Source: Bacteroides timonensis (lineage in GTDB: Bacteria > Bacteroidota > Bacteroidia > Bacteroidales > Bacteroidaceae). Taken from it: a stretch of DNA of 64,000 nucleotides. The notes under the pieces are model-generated. The model had not been told where the DNA came from. It did no database searches and worked only from the letters and a program-made list of their open reading frames with translations. This document shows, in pieces, positions 13,964 through 23,839 of this stretch; the stretch's first letter is position 1; each line of letters opens with the position of its first letter. The stretch covers positions 1 through 64,000 of the forward strand of contig NZ_CBVI010000008.1 in NCBI RefSeq assembly GCF_000513195.1. Reading direction: 5' to 3'. Both the position numbers and the translations under genes were made by a program.

Positions 13964-16900
13964 ATGATGAATACAAAAGTAAAATTATTACTGACCATAA
14001 TATGGTGTCATCTGCTTCCTGTACTGTCTGCACAAGAGATGATCAACGTACGACATTATTCAATAGAAGATGGCTTGTCACAAAATATTGTGCAGGATAT
14101 GCTTCAGGATAATGATGGGTACATTTGGTTGGCTACATGGAATGGACTGGAAAAGTTTGATGGATATACTTTTAAGAATTATAAGTCGTATCCTACAGAT
14201 GATACAAAACTAAAATACAATAGATTAGTAAGCATTGTCAAAGGAGCCGATGATGCTTTGTGGTGTCATACATACGATGATAAGGTTTATCTATTTGATG
14301 TGCGCCAGGAAAAATTCAATGATATTTTTGTCTATCATCCACAGATAGAGGAATGCAAGTTGGTAGAGAAAATGATTCCATTGACAAATGGGATCATATG
14401 GATAATAGCTTCTGACGGTAATTTATGGCGTATTGATGAAGCCCTGTATAAAAAAGATAAAGGAGTTATGTTCCTTCCTTCCGGTTCTGTTCCGCAACAT
14501 GGTAACCGTGTTTATTCAGTCGTACGTGATGCTCATGATAATGAATGGGTATTGACTGATAAGGGATGCTTTGTCTATGGAAAACGGGAATTATCGGACA
14601 GCCGGAATTTTAATAATGCAATATGTATCGATAATATCCTTTATATGTCTTCTCCGGATGGAGAGCTGGTAATGTATACACCGGAAGAAGGAATAAAAGA
14701 GATATCCATAAAAGAAACTGATTACAGTATCATAGACTTGTTGGAACTACCCAATGCGAAAATGGGTATTATGACTAATCGGGGTATAATCATCTACGAT
14801 ACTCAAAACAACCATGCAGAAAGCATTTTGGTGAATGAGAATCATCCTGATATACAACCATCTTATCATTTACTTTCAAACAATGGCATACTGTGGATGA
14901 TTAACGGAAATGAAAATGTTATCCGGTGTGATTTAAAGCAGAAAAGCATTAGCTTTATAAATTATCCTTTGAGCCAAAAGGAAAAAGCGAATATTTTTAT
15001 CCATGAGGATTATTACGGACGTATATGGATATTGGCTCCAAATGGCGAATTTTCATTTTACAATCCTATAACAAATGTTTTTGAGCAAGGCTATACGTAC
15101 ATAAATGGCGAACATACATATTATCATGCAACCGGGAGGAAATTTCTGATAGATAATCAGCAAAATATATGGTTAAGCTGTGATTCCGGTGTCGATCAGC
15201 TGACCTTCTTAAATGAAAGTTACAGCTACTTCTCTACAGGGCACAATGATAAGATACGCGGGCTGTTTGTTGATTCCAAACAGAGAATATGGGTGGCTGA
15301 TAAAAGTGAAAGAATAGAAATCTATAATGATAATCATGATTATTGCGGTAATCTTAGCCGGGATGGGCATTTGGTAAAAGACAAGCAACTTGTTTTTGGT
15401 GCGGATATCTATTGCTTTTTTGAGGATGAGCAGCACAGGATATGGATGGGTAGCAGGACAGGAGGAATCTATGTAGCAGTTCCGGAAGCAGGAAAGTTCC
15501 GGATTTATCATTTCAAACACAATGAGAAAGATAAAAATTCATTGAGCTCTGATGCTATTTTCTCTATTTGTCAGGATACAAAAGGAAACATTTGGGTTGG
15601 AACGTATGGGGGAGGACTGAATGTAGTGGAGGGGAGCTTTCCCAATCTGAAATTTACGCATTACCAAAATGGGCTGGAACTCTATCCCAAGAATAAATAT
15701 CTGAGGGTGCGAAGTCTGCTTTGTACTTCAGCAGGAATTATGCTGGCAGGAACCACTGATGGGCTGTTGACTTTTTCTACAAATGCGGATCAATGGGAAA
15801 AAATACAGTTTAATCTGAATCAATGCGAAACGAAACGTGCCAATAGTCTTAGTAATAATGATGTAGTATATGTATTTGAAAGCCGTAAAGGAGATATTTA
15901 TGTGGTTACTCATAGCAGTGGACTAAATCTGGTAAGTTCTAAAGACCTTCTATGTGATCATATAGAATTTATCCATTTGAATAAACTAAATGGATTGCCT
16001 TCCGATATGGCTTATACTATTTCAGAAGGGAAAGATAATGAGTTGTGGATTAATTTTGAGAATCATATCTGTGCATATAATCCGGTTGAGAATACTATAG
16101 ATACTTATGATCGCTTTTATTTTCATTCTCATCTGGCTGTGTCTGAAATACCATTCATCAGGGATAAAAACAATGGAATGTATGTAGCTTTGAACAGGGA
16201 AGTTTTATACTTGGATTTGGATAAACTCAAAAAAAGCCAGTTTGCTCCACATATTGTTTTCACGGATGTGAGGACCCGAAAGAATTATAAACAGGAAAGG
16301 TCTTCTCCTGTTACCAATCGGGAATTAACGCTGGAAAAGGATGAGCGTAATGTTTCAATTACTTTTGCTGCTTTGGATTTTGCAGGTTCGGGGCATTTGC
16401 AATATGCTTATCGGCTGAAGAATATAGATGAAGAATGGAACTACATAGGAAATAGCCGTACGGCAAGTTTGGTGAATCTGCCGGCGGGAGACTTTATTTT
16501 AGAAGTGAAATCAACGAATGGAGATGGGCTTTGGGTGGAAAATACGGCACAGCTGGCTATTCATGTGAAACCTATCTTCTGGGAGACAGGCTGGGCATGG
16601 CTGTTATATATAGTGTTAATAGTAGTGGTAATTCTGGCTATCTCGGCTACTTTTGCTTACATATTTAATTTGAGACGGAAAGTGGACTTTGAACAGCAAC
16701 TTACCAACTTGAAACTTCGTTTCTTTACTGACATATCTCATGAATTGCGCACTCCTCTAACTTTAATTGCAAGCCCTATAGAAGAGATTATTAATCGGGA
16801 GAAATTAAGTGATGAGGGACAGGAAAACATACAGCTTGCAAAGAAGAACACTGATCGTATGCTGCGTCTTATTAATCAATTGCTTGATTTCAGGAAGATA

Positions 16901-18283
16901 CAGAACAACAAAATGAAGTTGTATATTGAGCAGGCGGACGTCGTAACACTATCTAAAAAAATCTATGATAACTTTACGGGCTTGGCCCATCAGCGGAATA
17001 TCGATTTCCATTTTGTTTGTCCTTATGATAATTATACTCTTTACACAGATATAGATAAACTGGAAAAAATATTGTTTAATCTACTGTCAAACGCCTTTAA
17101 ATATACTCCGGATGGGAAGAATATTGATTTGATTCTTGAATTTAAAGAAAAGAACCTGCTTATTAAGGTTAAAGATGAGGGAAATGGAATTGAATTGCAT
17201 AAAATAGATATGTTATTTAAACGTTTCGAAACCTTGGGACAGACAGACGCTAACTTATCAAGCGGTATCGGGCTTTCTTTGGTAAAAGAATGGGTTGATA
17301 TGTTGCATGGGACGATTACGGTAGATAGTAAACTGGGGTATGGAAGTACTTTCTCTATTTCCCTGCCAGGAGAACATGAGATTTTTGAGTCCGATAAAAA
17401 TGTTGAGTTCATTTTAAATGATTCCGAATCTTCAATGTCGATGGATTCCGGTATAACGCAAAATAATGAAGAAGCAGAAGGTATATCGGTTTTAGTAGTG
17501 GAAGATAATGAGGAACTGAGACATTTTATGGTGAATATACTTCGGAAAGATTATCATGTGATTGAAGCAGAAAATGGGAAAACAGGGCTGGAGAAAATCA
17601 AGTCGAAAATTCCGGATTTAGTTATCAGTGATATTATGATGCCTTGTCTGGATGGTATAGAATTACTGGAAGAAGTAAAGAAGGACTATAATGTAAGCCA
17701 TATTCCTTTTGTTTTATTATCAGCGAAAGCTACGTTGGATGACCGTATAAAGGGGCTGGAATATGGGGCGGATGATTATATAACAAAGCCATTCAGTTCC
17801 GGGTATTTACGTGCGCGCATCTCCTCATTATTAAAGCAACGCAGCATATTGCGTGAACATTTTATGAAAGAAGTATTGCCTGTTACCGGTAAAGAGCCTG
17901 TTGCTATTCAGGGTGATGCTTTGGAGAACTTATCTCCGTCGGTACCGCAAATAACCTCTTATGATGAAGAATTCATTCATAAAATCATTCAGGCTGTGGA
18001 AGAAAGGCTGCAAGATTCTGATTTCAAAATCGAAGACTTGGCTGATAGTATGAATATTGGACGTTCTGTTTTCTATAAGAAGGTGAAGTCTATTTTGGGG
18101 GTATCTCCCATTGAGCTTGTAAAAGATATGAGAATAAAGAGAGCTATACAATTATTGGAAACAGGAAATTACAATATATCCCAGATAGCATACATGAGTG
18201 GTTTCTCTTCTTCTCAATATTTTAGTCGGGTATTCAAAGAGTTGAAAAATTGTACTCCGAGTGAATATAAGATAAAGAACTAA
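13964..18283 (+). CDS. Hybrid two-component system regulator (HTCS) of PUL 1
   Basis: A 1439-residue one-protein sensor-regulator in the inner membrane. A signal peptide (cleavage near VLSAQ) is followed by a periplasmic Reg_prop beta-propeller (repeats such as GYIWLATWNGLEKFDG and GNIWVGTYGGGLNVV) and a Y_Y_Y domain at about 780-865. The membrane helix is at about 876-900. The histidine kinase core has phospho-His 926 in FFTDISHELRTPL, with the ATPase domain after it (NLLSNAFKYTPDG). The receiver domain has Asp1223 in VISDIMMP, and an AraC-type helix-turn-helix domain occupies the last ~95 residues (NYNISQIAYMSGFSSSQYFSRVFKEL). It would sense a glycan fragment in the periplasm and activate the adjacent GH95-susC-susD operon, in whose promoter paired direct repeats lie directly after this gene. 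Confidence 0.95.
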   Translation: MMNTKVKLLLTIIWCHLLPVLSAQEMINVRHYSIEDGLSQNIVQDMLQDNDGYIWLATWNGLEKFDGYTFKNYKSYPTDDTKLKYNRLVSIVKGADDALWCHTYDDKVYLFDVRQEKFNDIFVYHPQIEECKLVEKMIPLTNGIIWIIASDGNLWRIDEALYKKDKGVMFLPSGSVPQHGNRVYSVVRDAHDNEWVLTDKGCFVYGKRELSDSRNFNNAICIDNILYMSSPDGELVMYTPEEGIKEISIKETDYSIIDLLELPNAKMGIMTNRGIIIYDTQNNHAESILVNENHPDIQPSYHLLSNNGILWMINGNENVIRCDLKQKSISFINYPLSQKEKANIFIHEDYYGRIWILAPNGEFSFYNPITNVFEQGYTYINGEHTYYHATGRKFLIDNQQNIWLSCDSGVDQLTFLNESYSYFSTGHNDKIRGLFVDSKQRIWVADKSERIEIYNDNHDYCGNLSRDGHLVKDKQLVFGADIYCFFEDEQHRIWMGSRTGGIYVAVPEAGKFRIYHFKHNEKDKNSLSSDAIFSICQDTKGNIWVGTYGGGLNVVEGSFPNLKFTHYQNGLELYPKNKYLRVRSLLCTSAGIMLAGTTDGLLTFSTNADQWEKIQFNLNQCETKRANSLSNNDVVYVFESRKGDIYVVTHSSGLNLVSSKDLLCDHIEFIHLNKLNGLPSDMAYTISEGKDNELWINFENHICAYNPVENTIDTYDRFYFHSHLAVSEIPFIRDKNNGMYVALNREVLYLDLDKLKKSQFAPHIVFTDVRTRKNYKQERSSPVTNRELTLEKDERNVSITFAALDFAGSGHLQYAYRLKNIDEEWNYIGNSRTASLVNLPAGDFILEVKSTNGDGLWVENTAQLAIHVKPIFWETGWAWLLYIVLIVVVILAISATFAYIFNLRRKVDFEQQLTNLKLRFFTDISHELRTPLTLIASPIEEIINREKLSDEGQENIQLAKKNTDRMLRLINQLLDFRKIQNNKMKLYIEQADVVTLSKKIYDNFTGLAHQRNIDFHFVCPYDNYTLYTDIDKLEKILFNLLSNAFKYTPDGKNIDLILEFKEKNLLIKVKDEGNGIELHKIDMLFKRFETLGQTDANLSSGIGLSLVKEWVDMLHGTITVDSKLGYGSTFSISLPGEHEIFESDKNVEFILNDSESSMSMDSGITQNNEEAEGISVLVVEDNEELRHFMVNILRKDYHVIEAENGKTGLEKIKSKIPDLVISDIMMPCLDGIELLEEVKKDYNVSHIPFVLLSAKATLDDRIKGLEYGADDYITKPFSSGYLRARISSLLKQRSILREHFMKEVLPVTGKEPVAIQGDALENLSPSVPQITSYDEEFIHKIIQAVEERLQDSDFKIEDLADSMNIGRSVFYKKVKSILGVSPIELVKDMRIKRAIQLLETGNYNISQIAYMSGFSSSQYFSRVFKELKNCTPSEYKIKN

Positions 18284-18284
18284 A

Positions 18285-18320
18285 ATAAATAGTGCACAGA
18301 ATCACATAAATAATGCACAG
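18285..18320 (+). promoter_or_regulatory. Paired direct repeats, candidate HTCS operator of PUL 1
   Basis: ATAAATAGTGCACAG at 18285-18299 and ATAAATAATGCACAG at 18306-18320 differ at one position and are spaced 21 bp, as expected for tandem AraC-type half-sites on one DNA face. They end 19 bp before the -7 element. The core TAAAT-N2-TGCA recurs in the PUL 2 regulatory region. Confidence 0.65.
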
Positions 18321-18339
18321 GCGTCTGTTCCACCTGCGC

Positions 18340-18347
18340 TACCTTTG
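18340..18347 (+). promoter_or_regulatory. -7 promoter element (TACCTTTG) of the GH95-susC-susD operon
   Basis: Exact TAnnTTTG match with no -33 TTTG at the normal distance, consistent with activator-dependent transcription. The predicted leader before the ATG at 18412 is about 58 nt. Confidence 0.6.
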
Positions 18348-18411
18348 CCCGCAAAGCAATACGAGCTTAGTGGGCATTTTTTTATATAACAATATTTTAA
18401 ATGAAAGTACT

Positions 18412-20802
18412 ATGAGAATATTTTTTCTTTGCTGTGTAGCTGTTTTTTCTTTTTTAAGCTGTAAAACAGAAATCAATGATGTTGGTAATGTTCCGGAACG
18501 GGGATTTCATAGCAATCGTCCGGCTAATATTTGGGAAGAATCGTTGGTTACAGGAAACGGTGTGATGGGAGCTATGGTAATGGGAGACCCATACAGGGAA
18601 TCTATTGTTCTTAACCATGCTTTGCTTTATTTGCCTATTCATTTTCCGAGAAAGCCTGTCAGCCAGGGAAAGAACCTGGAGAAGATTCAGCAAATGATGC
18701 TGGATGGTAAATATACGGAGGCTTCTAAGTTTATTGTAGACTTAGCTAATTCCGAGGGATATCAAGGTAAACACGCAACAGACCTTTTCGTTCCGGCATT
18801 TCAATTCAACATTTCAAGTGATACTTCTTCTGTGAAGGAGTATAATAGGACTGTGGATTTTACTACGGGCGAAGTAGAGGTTAAATGGGAGGATAATAAT
18901 GGAATCTATTCGCGTAAACTATTTATTTCCAGAGCGGACAATGTGATTGTTCTACGGTTATCTTCAAAAAAAGGCTCTATCCATACAACATTGAATCTTT
19001 CACAGATAATGAGGCATGATGCAGGCCGTAAGAAGAAATTTACATTAAGTGAGAAGAACTGCATTGATAAAGCTGAATCCGGTGTAATGGAAAACGGACT
19101 TTATTTTAAAGCATGGTACGAAAGGCCTTGGGAATTTGAATCCAGAAAAAGCTTTAAGGGATATGAAGGGGTAGTGAAAGTCGTGAACATGGACGGGGAC
19201 ATAGAGATGAACTCGGATCAAATAGTCATAAATGGTGCTACGGATGTGCTGATATTAGCTCGTGTTGAACCTTCTGACGATATGGAAATATCAAAAGTAC
19301 CTGATATGATGAAAAACCTCAGTTTATATCCTACTGATTATGCGAAATTACTGGATGCGCATAAGAAAATCCATAAAGAATTATTTGAGCGTGTATCGAT
19401 TGATTTGGGTGCCTCTAAAGAAGACCGTATGAAATCTTCCGAAGAATTATTGGAAGCTGGTGGTTCCAATTCGGCTTTAATAGAGAAAATTTTCGATGCT
19501 GCACGTTATAATGTTATTTGTGCCACAGGCATCAATCCTCCTAATCTTCAAGGTATCTGGGGAGCTACTATGACTCCTCCCTGGTCCGGTGACTATACGA
19601 CTAATGGAAATCTGCCGGTTGTCATTTCCCATTATTTGCAGGCTAATACTCCGGAGCTGATGTTGCCACTGTTTGACAGGCTGGAAGCATATATGGAAGA
19701 TTTTAAGGTAAATGCACGTGAGCTTTATAACTGCCGTGGTATTCATGTTCCGTCACGTTTTAGTTCACATGGCTTAAATAATCATTTTGATGCTACCTGG
19801 CCAATGACTTTCTGGGTGACCGGAGCGGCATGGTACTCACTCTTCTATTATGACTATTATATGTATACCCTGGACAAAGAGTTTTTGCAGAAACGGGCAC
19901 TTCCATTCATGGAACAGGCCGCCTTGTTTTATGAAGACTTTCTGAAAGAAGGGGCTGATGGGAAGTATGTTTTTAATCCTTCATATTCTCCGGAAAATCA
20001 TCCGGCAAATCATCCCAGCCAGGCTTGTATAAATGCCACGATGGATGTGATGGCAGCTAATGCTTTGTTGCGCTCAGTTATAGAAGCCAGTCAGGTTTTG
20101 GGTGTCAATCAGGATAAAATTCCGGTATGGGAGTCTATGCAGGCCAAAATGCCTTCTTATATGCTGAATGAGAATGGAGAAATAAGAGAATGGATGTGGA
20201 AGGACTTGCAGGACAATCATAAACATCGTCACGCTTCTCACTTATTCGGACTGTATGATTTTCATGATCCCCTCATTATGAAAGATAAGGATTTGGTAGA
20301 AGGATGTAAGCGGGCCGTTAATCGTAGGATGGAAATACGCCGGCAAGACAATGGCGGAATCATGGCGTTCGGTATGATTCAACTGGCTTTCTCTGCGTGT
20401 GCTTTAGGTGAATCTGAGACGGCTTATGATATGCTGACCTGGTTGGGAAACAGTTATTGGAATAATAATATGGTTTCAACCCACGATCCTAAAAAGACAT
20501 TCAATCTGGACATCTGCGGAGGATACCCGTCTTTAGTGATGAAAATGTTGGTTTACTCGGAACCGGGTCTGATATCCCTTTTACCATGTAAGCCTCAGCA
20601 ATGGCGCAATGGGCATATAAACGGAGTAGCCTTGAGAGGTGGAATTATAATGCAAGAGCTGTCATGGAATGAAAAAGAAGTGAAAGTCACTCTATTATCT
20701 AAAATAGATCAGAACGTAAAAATTCAATTACGGGAAGCGGAAATGCAGGAAATAGTGTTAAAAGCAGATACTCCTGCTACCTTCAACTTTTCATATGAAT
20801 AG
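18412..20802 (+). CDS. GH95 family glycoside hydrolase (alpha-L-fucosidase or alpha-L-galactosidase type), lipoprotein
   Basis: A 796-residue surface or periplasmic enzyme that should remove terminal alpha-1,2-linked L-fucose or L-galactose from glycans. The start at 18412 gives the lipobox VFSFLSC; the longer frame from 18313 overlaps the promoter repeats. An N-terminal beta-sandwich domain is followed by the (alpha/alpha)6 barrel. Family catalytic features are visible: the Asn pair in TTNGNLPVV near 397, Glu in SYSPENHP near 526 (general acid), the HRHASHLFGLY segment, and Asp in NLDICGGYPS near 700. All expected key residues are present. First gene of the operon, 42 bp before susC. Substrate (fucose versus galactose linkage) cannot be settled by eye. 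Confidence 0.82.
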   Translation: MRIFFLCCVAVFSFLSCKTEINDVGNVPERGFHSNRPANIWEESLVTGNGVMGAMVMGDPYRESIVLNHALLYLPIHFPRKPVSQGKNLEKIQQMMLDGKYTEASKFIVDLANSEGYQGKHATDLFVPAFQFNISSDTSSVKEYNRTVDFTTGEVEVKWEDNNGIYSRKLFISRADNVIVLRLSSKKGSIHTTLNLSQIMRHDAGRKKKFTLSEKNCIDKAESGVMENGLYFKAWYERPWEFESRKSFKGYEGVVKVVNMDGDIEMNSDQIVINGATDVLILARVEPSDDMEISKVPDMMKNLSLYPTDYAKLLDAHKKIHKELFERVSIDLGASKEDRMKSSEELLEAGGSNSALIEKIFDAARYNVICATGINPPNLQGIWGATMTPPWSGDYTTNGNLPVVISHYLQANTPELMLPLFDRLEAYMEDFKVNARELYNCRGIHVPSRFSSHGLNNHFDATWPMTFWVTGAAWYSLFYYDYYMYTLDKEFLQKRALPFMEQAALFYEDFLKEGADGKYVFNPSYSPENHPANHPSQACINATMDVMAANALLRSVIEASQVLGVNQDKIPVWESMQAKMPSYMLNENGEIREWMWKDLQDNHKHRHASHLFGLYDFHDPLIMKDKDLVEGCKRAVNRRMEIRRQDNGGIMAFGMIQLAFSACALGESETAYDMLTWLGNSYWNNNMVSTHDPKKTFNLDICGGYPSLVMKMLVYSEPGLISLLPCKPQQWRNGHINGVALRGGIIMQELSWNEKEVKVTLLSKIDQNVKIQLREAEMQEIVLKADTPATFNFSYE

Positions 20803-20844
20803 AAAAACAAATACCTTATTTACTAATTTTAAAAGCACTTTTTT

Positions 20845-23808
20845 ATGAATCAGAATGTATTTATTCGGAGGACATGTATGTCTTTGATGTTTAGCATGCT
20901 TTGCTTGTTGTCTCTGGCTCAGACACATCAAGTTTCCGGTATTGTGAAAGATGTTACCGGAGAGCCGGTGATTGGAGTCAATGTATCTGTGCAAGGAACC
21001 GGTAACGGTTCTATTACGGATTTGGATGGTAAATTTGCAATTCCGAATGTGAAGGAGAAAGATGTTTTAATTGTCTCTTACATCGGTTATCTGACTCAGT
21101 CTATACCGGTTGGAAAACAGACTTCATTTACCATTACCTTGAAAGAAGATGCACAGGCTTTGGATGAAGTTGTTGTTGTAGGCTATGGTGTACAGAAAAA
21201 GAGGGACTTGTCGGGTGCTGTGTCTTCCGTAAAGTCACGGGATATCACAGCTATACCGACAACCAATGCTTTGGAAGCTTTACAGGGAAAGGTTGCAGGA
21301 TTGGACCTGACTTCTTCTTCAGGTAAGGCAGGAGCTGATCTGAGTTTCACTATTCGTGGAGAGAGATCATTAAAAGCTAGCAATAAACCTCTGATCTTGG
21401 TTGATGGAGTAGATTATGGTACAACTCTGGATATTAATCCTTCGGATATCGAATCTATTGAAGTCTTAAAAGATGCATCTTCAACCGCCATTTACGGAAC
21501 ACGTGGTGCAAATGGTATTATCATCGTGACTACTAAGAAAGGAAAAACAGGAAAAGCAAAAGTTTCTCTGAATGCTTTTGCTTCTGTTAATATGATTTCT
21601 TCTTATCCATCTATCATGAATGGAGCTGAATATGCACAGTTAAAACGTGAAGCATACCGTGACCAGACAACTAATGAATATTTGCCGGATGATCAGGTCT
21701 TTACAGTGGCGCAGGAGTTGGAATATGTTAGAGAAGGAGTGTCTACTGACTATCGTGACTTAATGATGAGCAATGGTTTCAATCAGAATTATGAACTATC
21801 CATATCGGGAGGTACAGACAAGACACAACACAATATCTCCTTGGGATATAGAGGTGAGGATGGGCTTTTCAAGAATGATAATTATAAACGATTGAATGCC
21901 AGGGTGGCATTGGATCATGAATTACTGAAACCCCTGAAGATAGGTACAAGCATTACGTATACCTATAAGGATCAAAATACACGTCGTGATCCGTTGAATA
22001 TGTGTAATAAGATTGTTCCATTATCAAAACCTTATGATGAAAATGGAGAAGTGGTAAGATTCCCGGCACCGGGATACAATTCTCAGACCAATCCATTGGT
22101 GGATGATGTGGAGGGGGCAATAAAGGATAACACGAAAGGTACCCGCTTCTTTGGTAGCTTGTATGCGAACTGGAATATCACAAAAGATCTCCTTTTCAGA
22201 ACCACATTAGGGGTTGATGCTCAGAATTCAAGAAGAGGGTATTATTGCTCGGCAAACTCTTTGGATGGAGAAGGCAAAGACAGTAAATCATTGAAAGAAC
22301 ATACTATTCAATCGGGTATTACCTGGGAAAACATCCTGACCTATTCGAAGATATTGGGAGAGCATGATTTTCAAATAATGGGTGGTACCAGTACGATTTA
22401 TAAGAGTAAAGAATATACATTAGCTTCAGGTAAAGGTCAGACTTATGGAGGCAATATCTATCATAATCTGGCATCAAACACCAAGGAAGTTATGATTGAC
22501 AGTTATTTACAAGAAGAGAATTTGGCTTCTTTCTTCGGACGTGTAAATTATAAGTTTATGGACCGTTATATTCTTACAGCTTCTTTACGTGCAGACGGCT
22601 CTTCACTACTTGCCAGTGGACATAAGTGGGGCTATTTTCCATCTGTAGCATTAGCGTGGAGAATGAATGAAGAAGCTTTTCTGAAGAACATTGATAATTT
22701 ATCCAACTTGAAACTTCGTTTAAGTTGGGGAGAATCCGGTCAATCGGCCATTGATCCTTATCAAACGATAGGTCTTTTGGGATCCTCTACTTATTCATTC
22801 AATAATGAGCTGGCCAGTGGTCTGTATCCTAAGACTATGTCGAATAAGAATCTGACGTGGGAAACAACTTCTGTATTCGATTTGGGAGTGGATTTCGGAC
22901 TTTTCAATAATCGTCTGTCAGGTTCTCTGGATATTTATAAATCATATACGAGGAATGTTCTTATGAATCGCAAGATTCCATCAACTAATGGTTATTCTGA
23001 TGTGATGGAAAATATTGGTAAGACGGAAAACTTTGGTATTGATATAACGCTAAACTCAGTAAATATACAAAAGAAGAATTTTACCTGGAACACAGACTTT
23101 ACGCTTTCTCATAACAAAGAGAAAATAAAAGAACTGGCATCGGGAGCACTGAGAGATGAGGCTAACTCGTGGTTTGTGGGCGAAGCGTTTCAGGTGTTTT
23201 ACGATTACAAGAAAATTGGTATCTGGCAATTAGATGAAGCGGAAGAAGCTGCTAAGAACGGGCAGATTCCTGGTGACATAAAGATACAGGATACGAATGA
23301 TGACGGGGAAATTACTCCCGAAGACCGTGTTATTTACAGTAAACGTCCGAAAGTGACTTTTGGTATCAATAATGCTTTTACCATTCATGATTTTGAATTT
23401 TCGTTTTTCATTTACAGCCGTTTAGGTCAGTGGATCGATTATGAATTTAATAGAGGATATAAACCTGACGGATTGGAAAACAGTTCGAATGTAGACTACT
23501 GGACTCCTGAAAATCCCACAAACGATTTTCCACGTCCTAACCGTTTTTACGGATTCGGAAAAACCAGATATTCTTCAACCTTGAAATATGAAAAAGGCTC
23601 GTTTGTGAAAATCAGAGATATAACTTTAGCTTATAATCTTTCGGCAAAGGCACTGAAGAATATAGGACTGGACCGCGTACGCATTTATGCAACAGCTAAA
23701 AACTTTTTCACTTTCAGTAGTATTGAGAATTATGATCCGGAACGTGGAGGAGGTATTTCATTCCCTATGACCAAGCAACTTGTGTTTGGTGTCAATTTGG
23801 ATTTTTGA
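20845..23808 (+). CDS. SusC-like TonB-dependent outer-membrane transporter of PUL 1
   Basis: A 987-residue outer-membrane importer that works with the SusD lipoprotein to take up oligosaccharides using TonB energy. Signal peptide of about 25 residues, carboxypeptidase regulatory-like domain (VSGIVKDVTGEPVIGVNV, DLDGKFAIPNV), the SusC signature LDEVVVVGYGVQKKRDLSGAV, plug domain with PLILVDGVDY and the SusC hallmark IESIEVLKDASSTAIYGTRGANG, then a 22-strand barrel ending in a C-terminal Phe (VNLDF). Length is normal. Between GH95 (42 bp) and susD (31 bp). Confidence 0.95.
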   Translation: MNQNVFIRRTCMSLMFSMLCLLSLAQTHQVSGIVKDVTGEPVIGVNVSVQGTGNGSITDLDGKFAIPNVKEKDVLIVSYIGYLTQSIPVGKQTSFTITLKEDAQALDEVVVVGYGVQKKRDLSGAVSSVKSRDITAIPTTNALEALQGKVAGLDLTSSSGKAGADLSFTIRGERSLKASNKPLILVDGVDYGTTLDINPSDIESIEVLKDASSTAIYGTRGANGIIIVTTKKGKTGKAKVSLNAFASVNMISSYPSIMNGAEYAQLKREAYRDQTTNEYLPDDQVFTVAQELEYVREGVSTDYRDLMMSNGFNQNYELSISGGTDKTQHNISLGYRGEDGLFKNDNYKRLNARVALDHELLKPLKIGTSITYTYKDQNTRRDPLNMCNKIVPLSKPYDENGEVVRFPAPGYNSQTNPLVDDVEGAIKDNTKGTRFFGSLYANWNITKDLLFRTTLGVDAQNSRRGYYCSANSLDGEGKDSKSLKEHTIQSGITWENILTYSKILGEHDFQIMGGTSTIYKSKEYTLASGKGQTYGGNIYHNLASNTKEVMIDSYLQEENLASFFGRVNYKFMDRYILTASLRADGSSLLASGHKWGYFPSVALAWRMNEEAFLKNIDNLSNLKLRLSWGESGQSAIDPYQTIGLLGSSTYSFNNELASGLYPKTMSNKNLTWETTSVFDLGVDFGLFNNRLSGSLDIYKSYTRNVLMNRKIPSTNGYSDVMENIGKTENFGIDITLNSVNIQKKNFTWNTDFTLSHNKEKIKELASGALRDEANSWFVGEAFQVFYDYKKIGIWQLDEAEEAAKNGQIPGDIKIQDTNDDGEITPEDRVIYSKRPKVTFGINNAFTIHDFEFSFFIYSRLGQWIDYEFNRGYKPDGLENSSNVDYWTPENPTNDFPRPNRFYGFGKTRYSSTLKYEKGSFVKIRDITLAYNLSAKALKNIGLDRVRIYATAKNFFTFSSIENYDPERGGGISFPMTKQLVFGVNLDF

Positions 23809-23839
23809 TAAACGATTCAGTATTTAAAGGAATAACATT

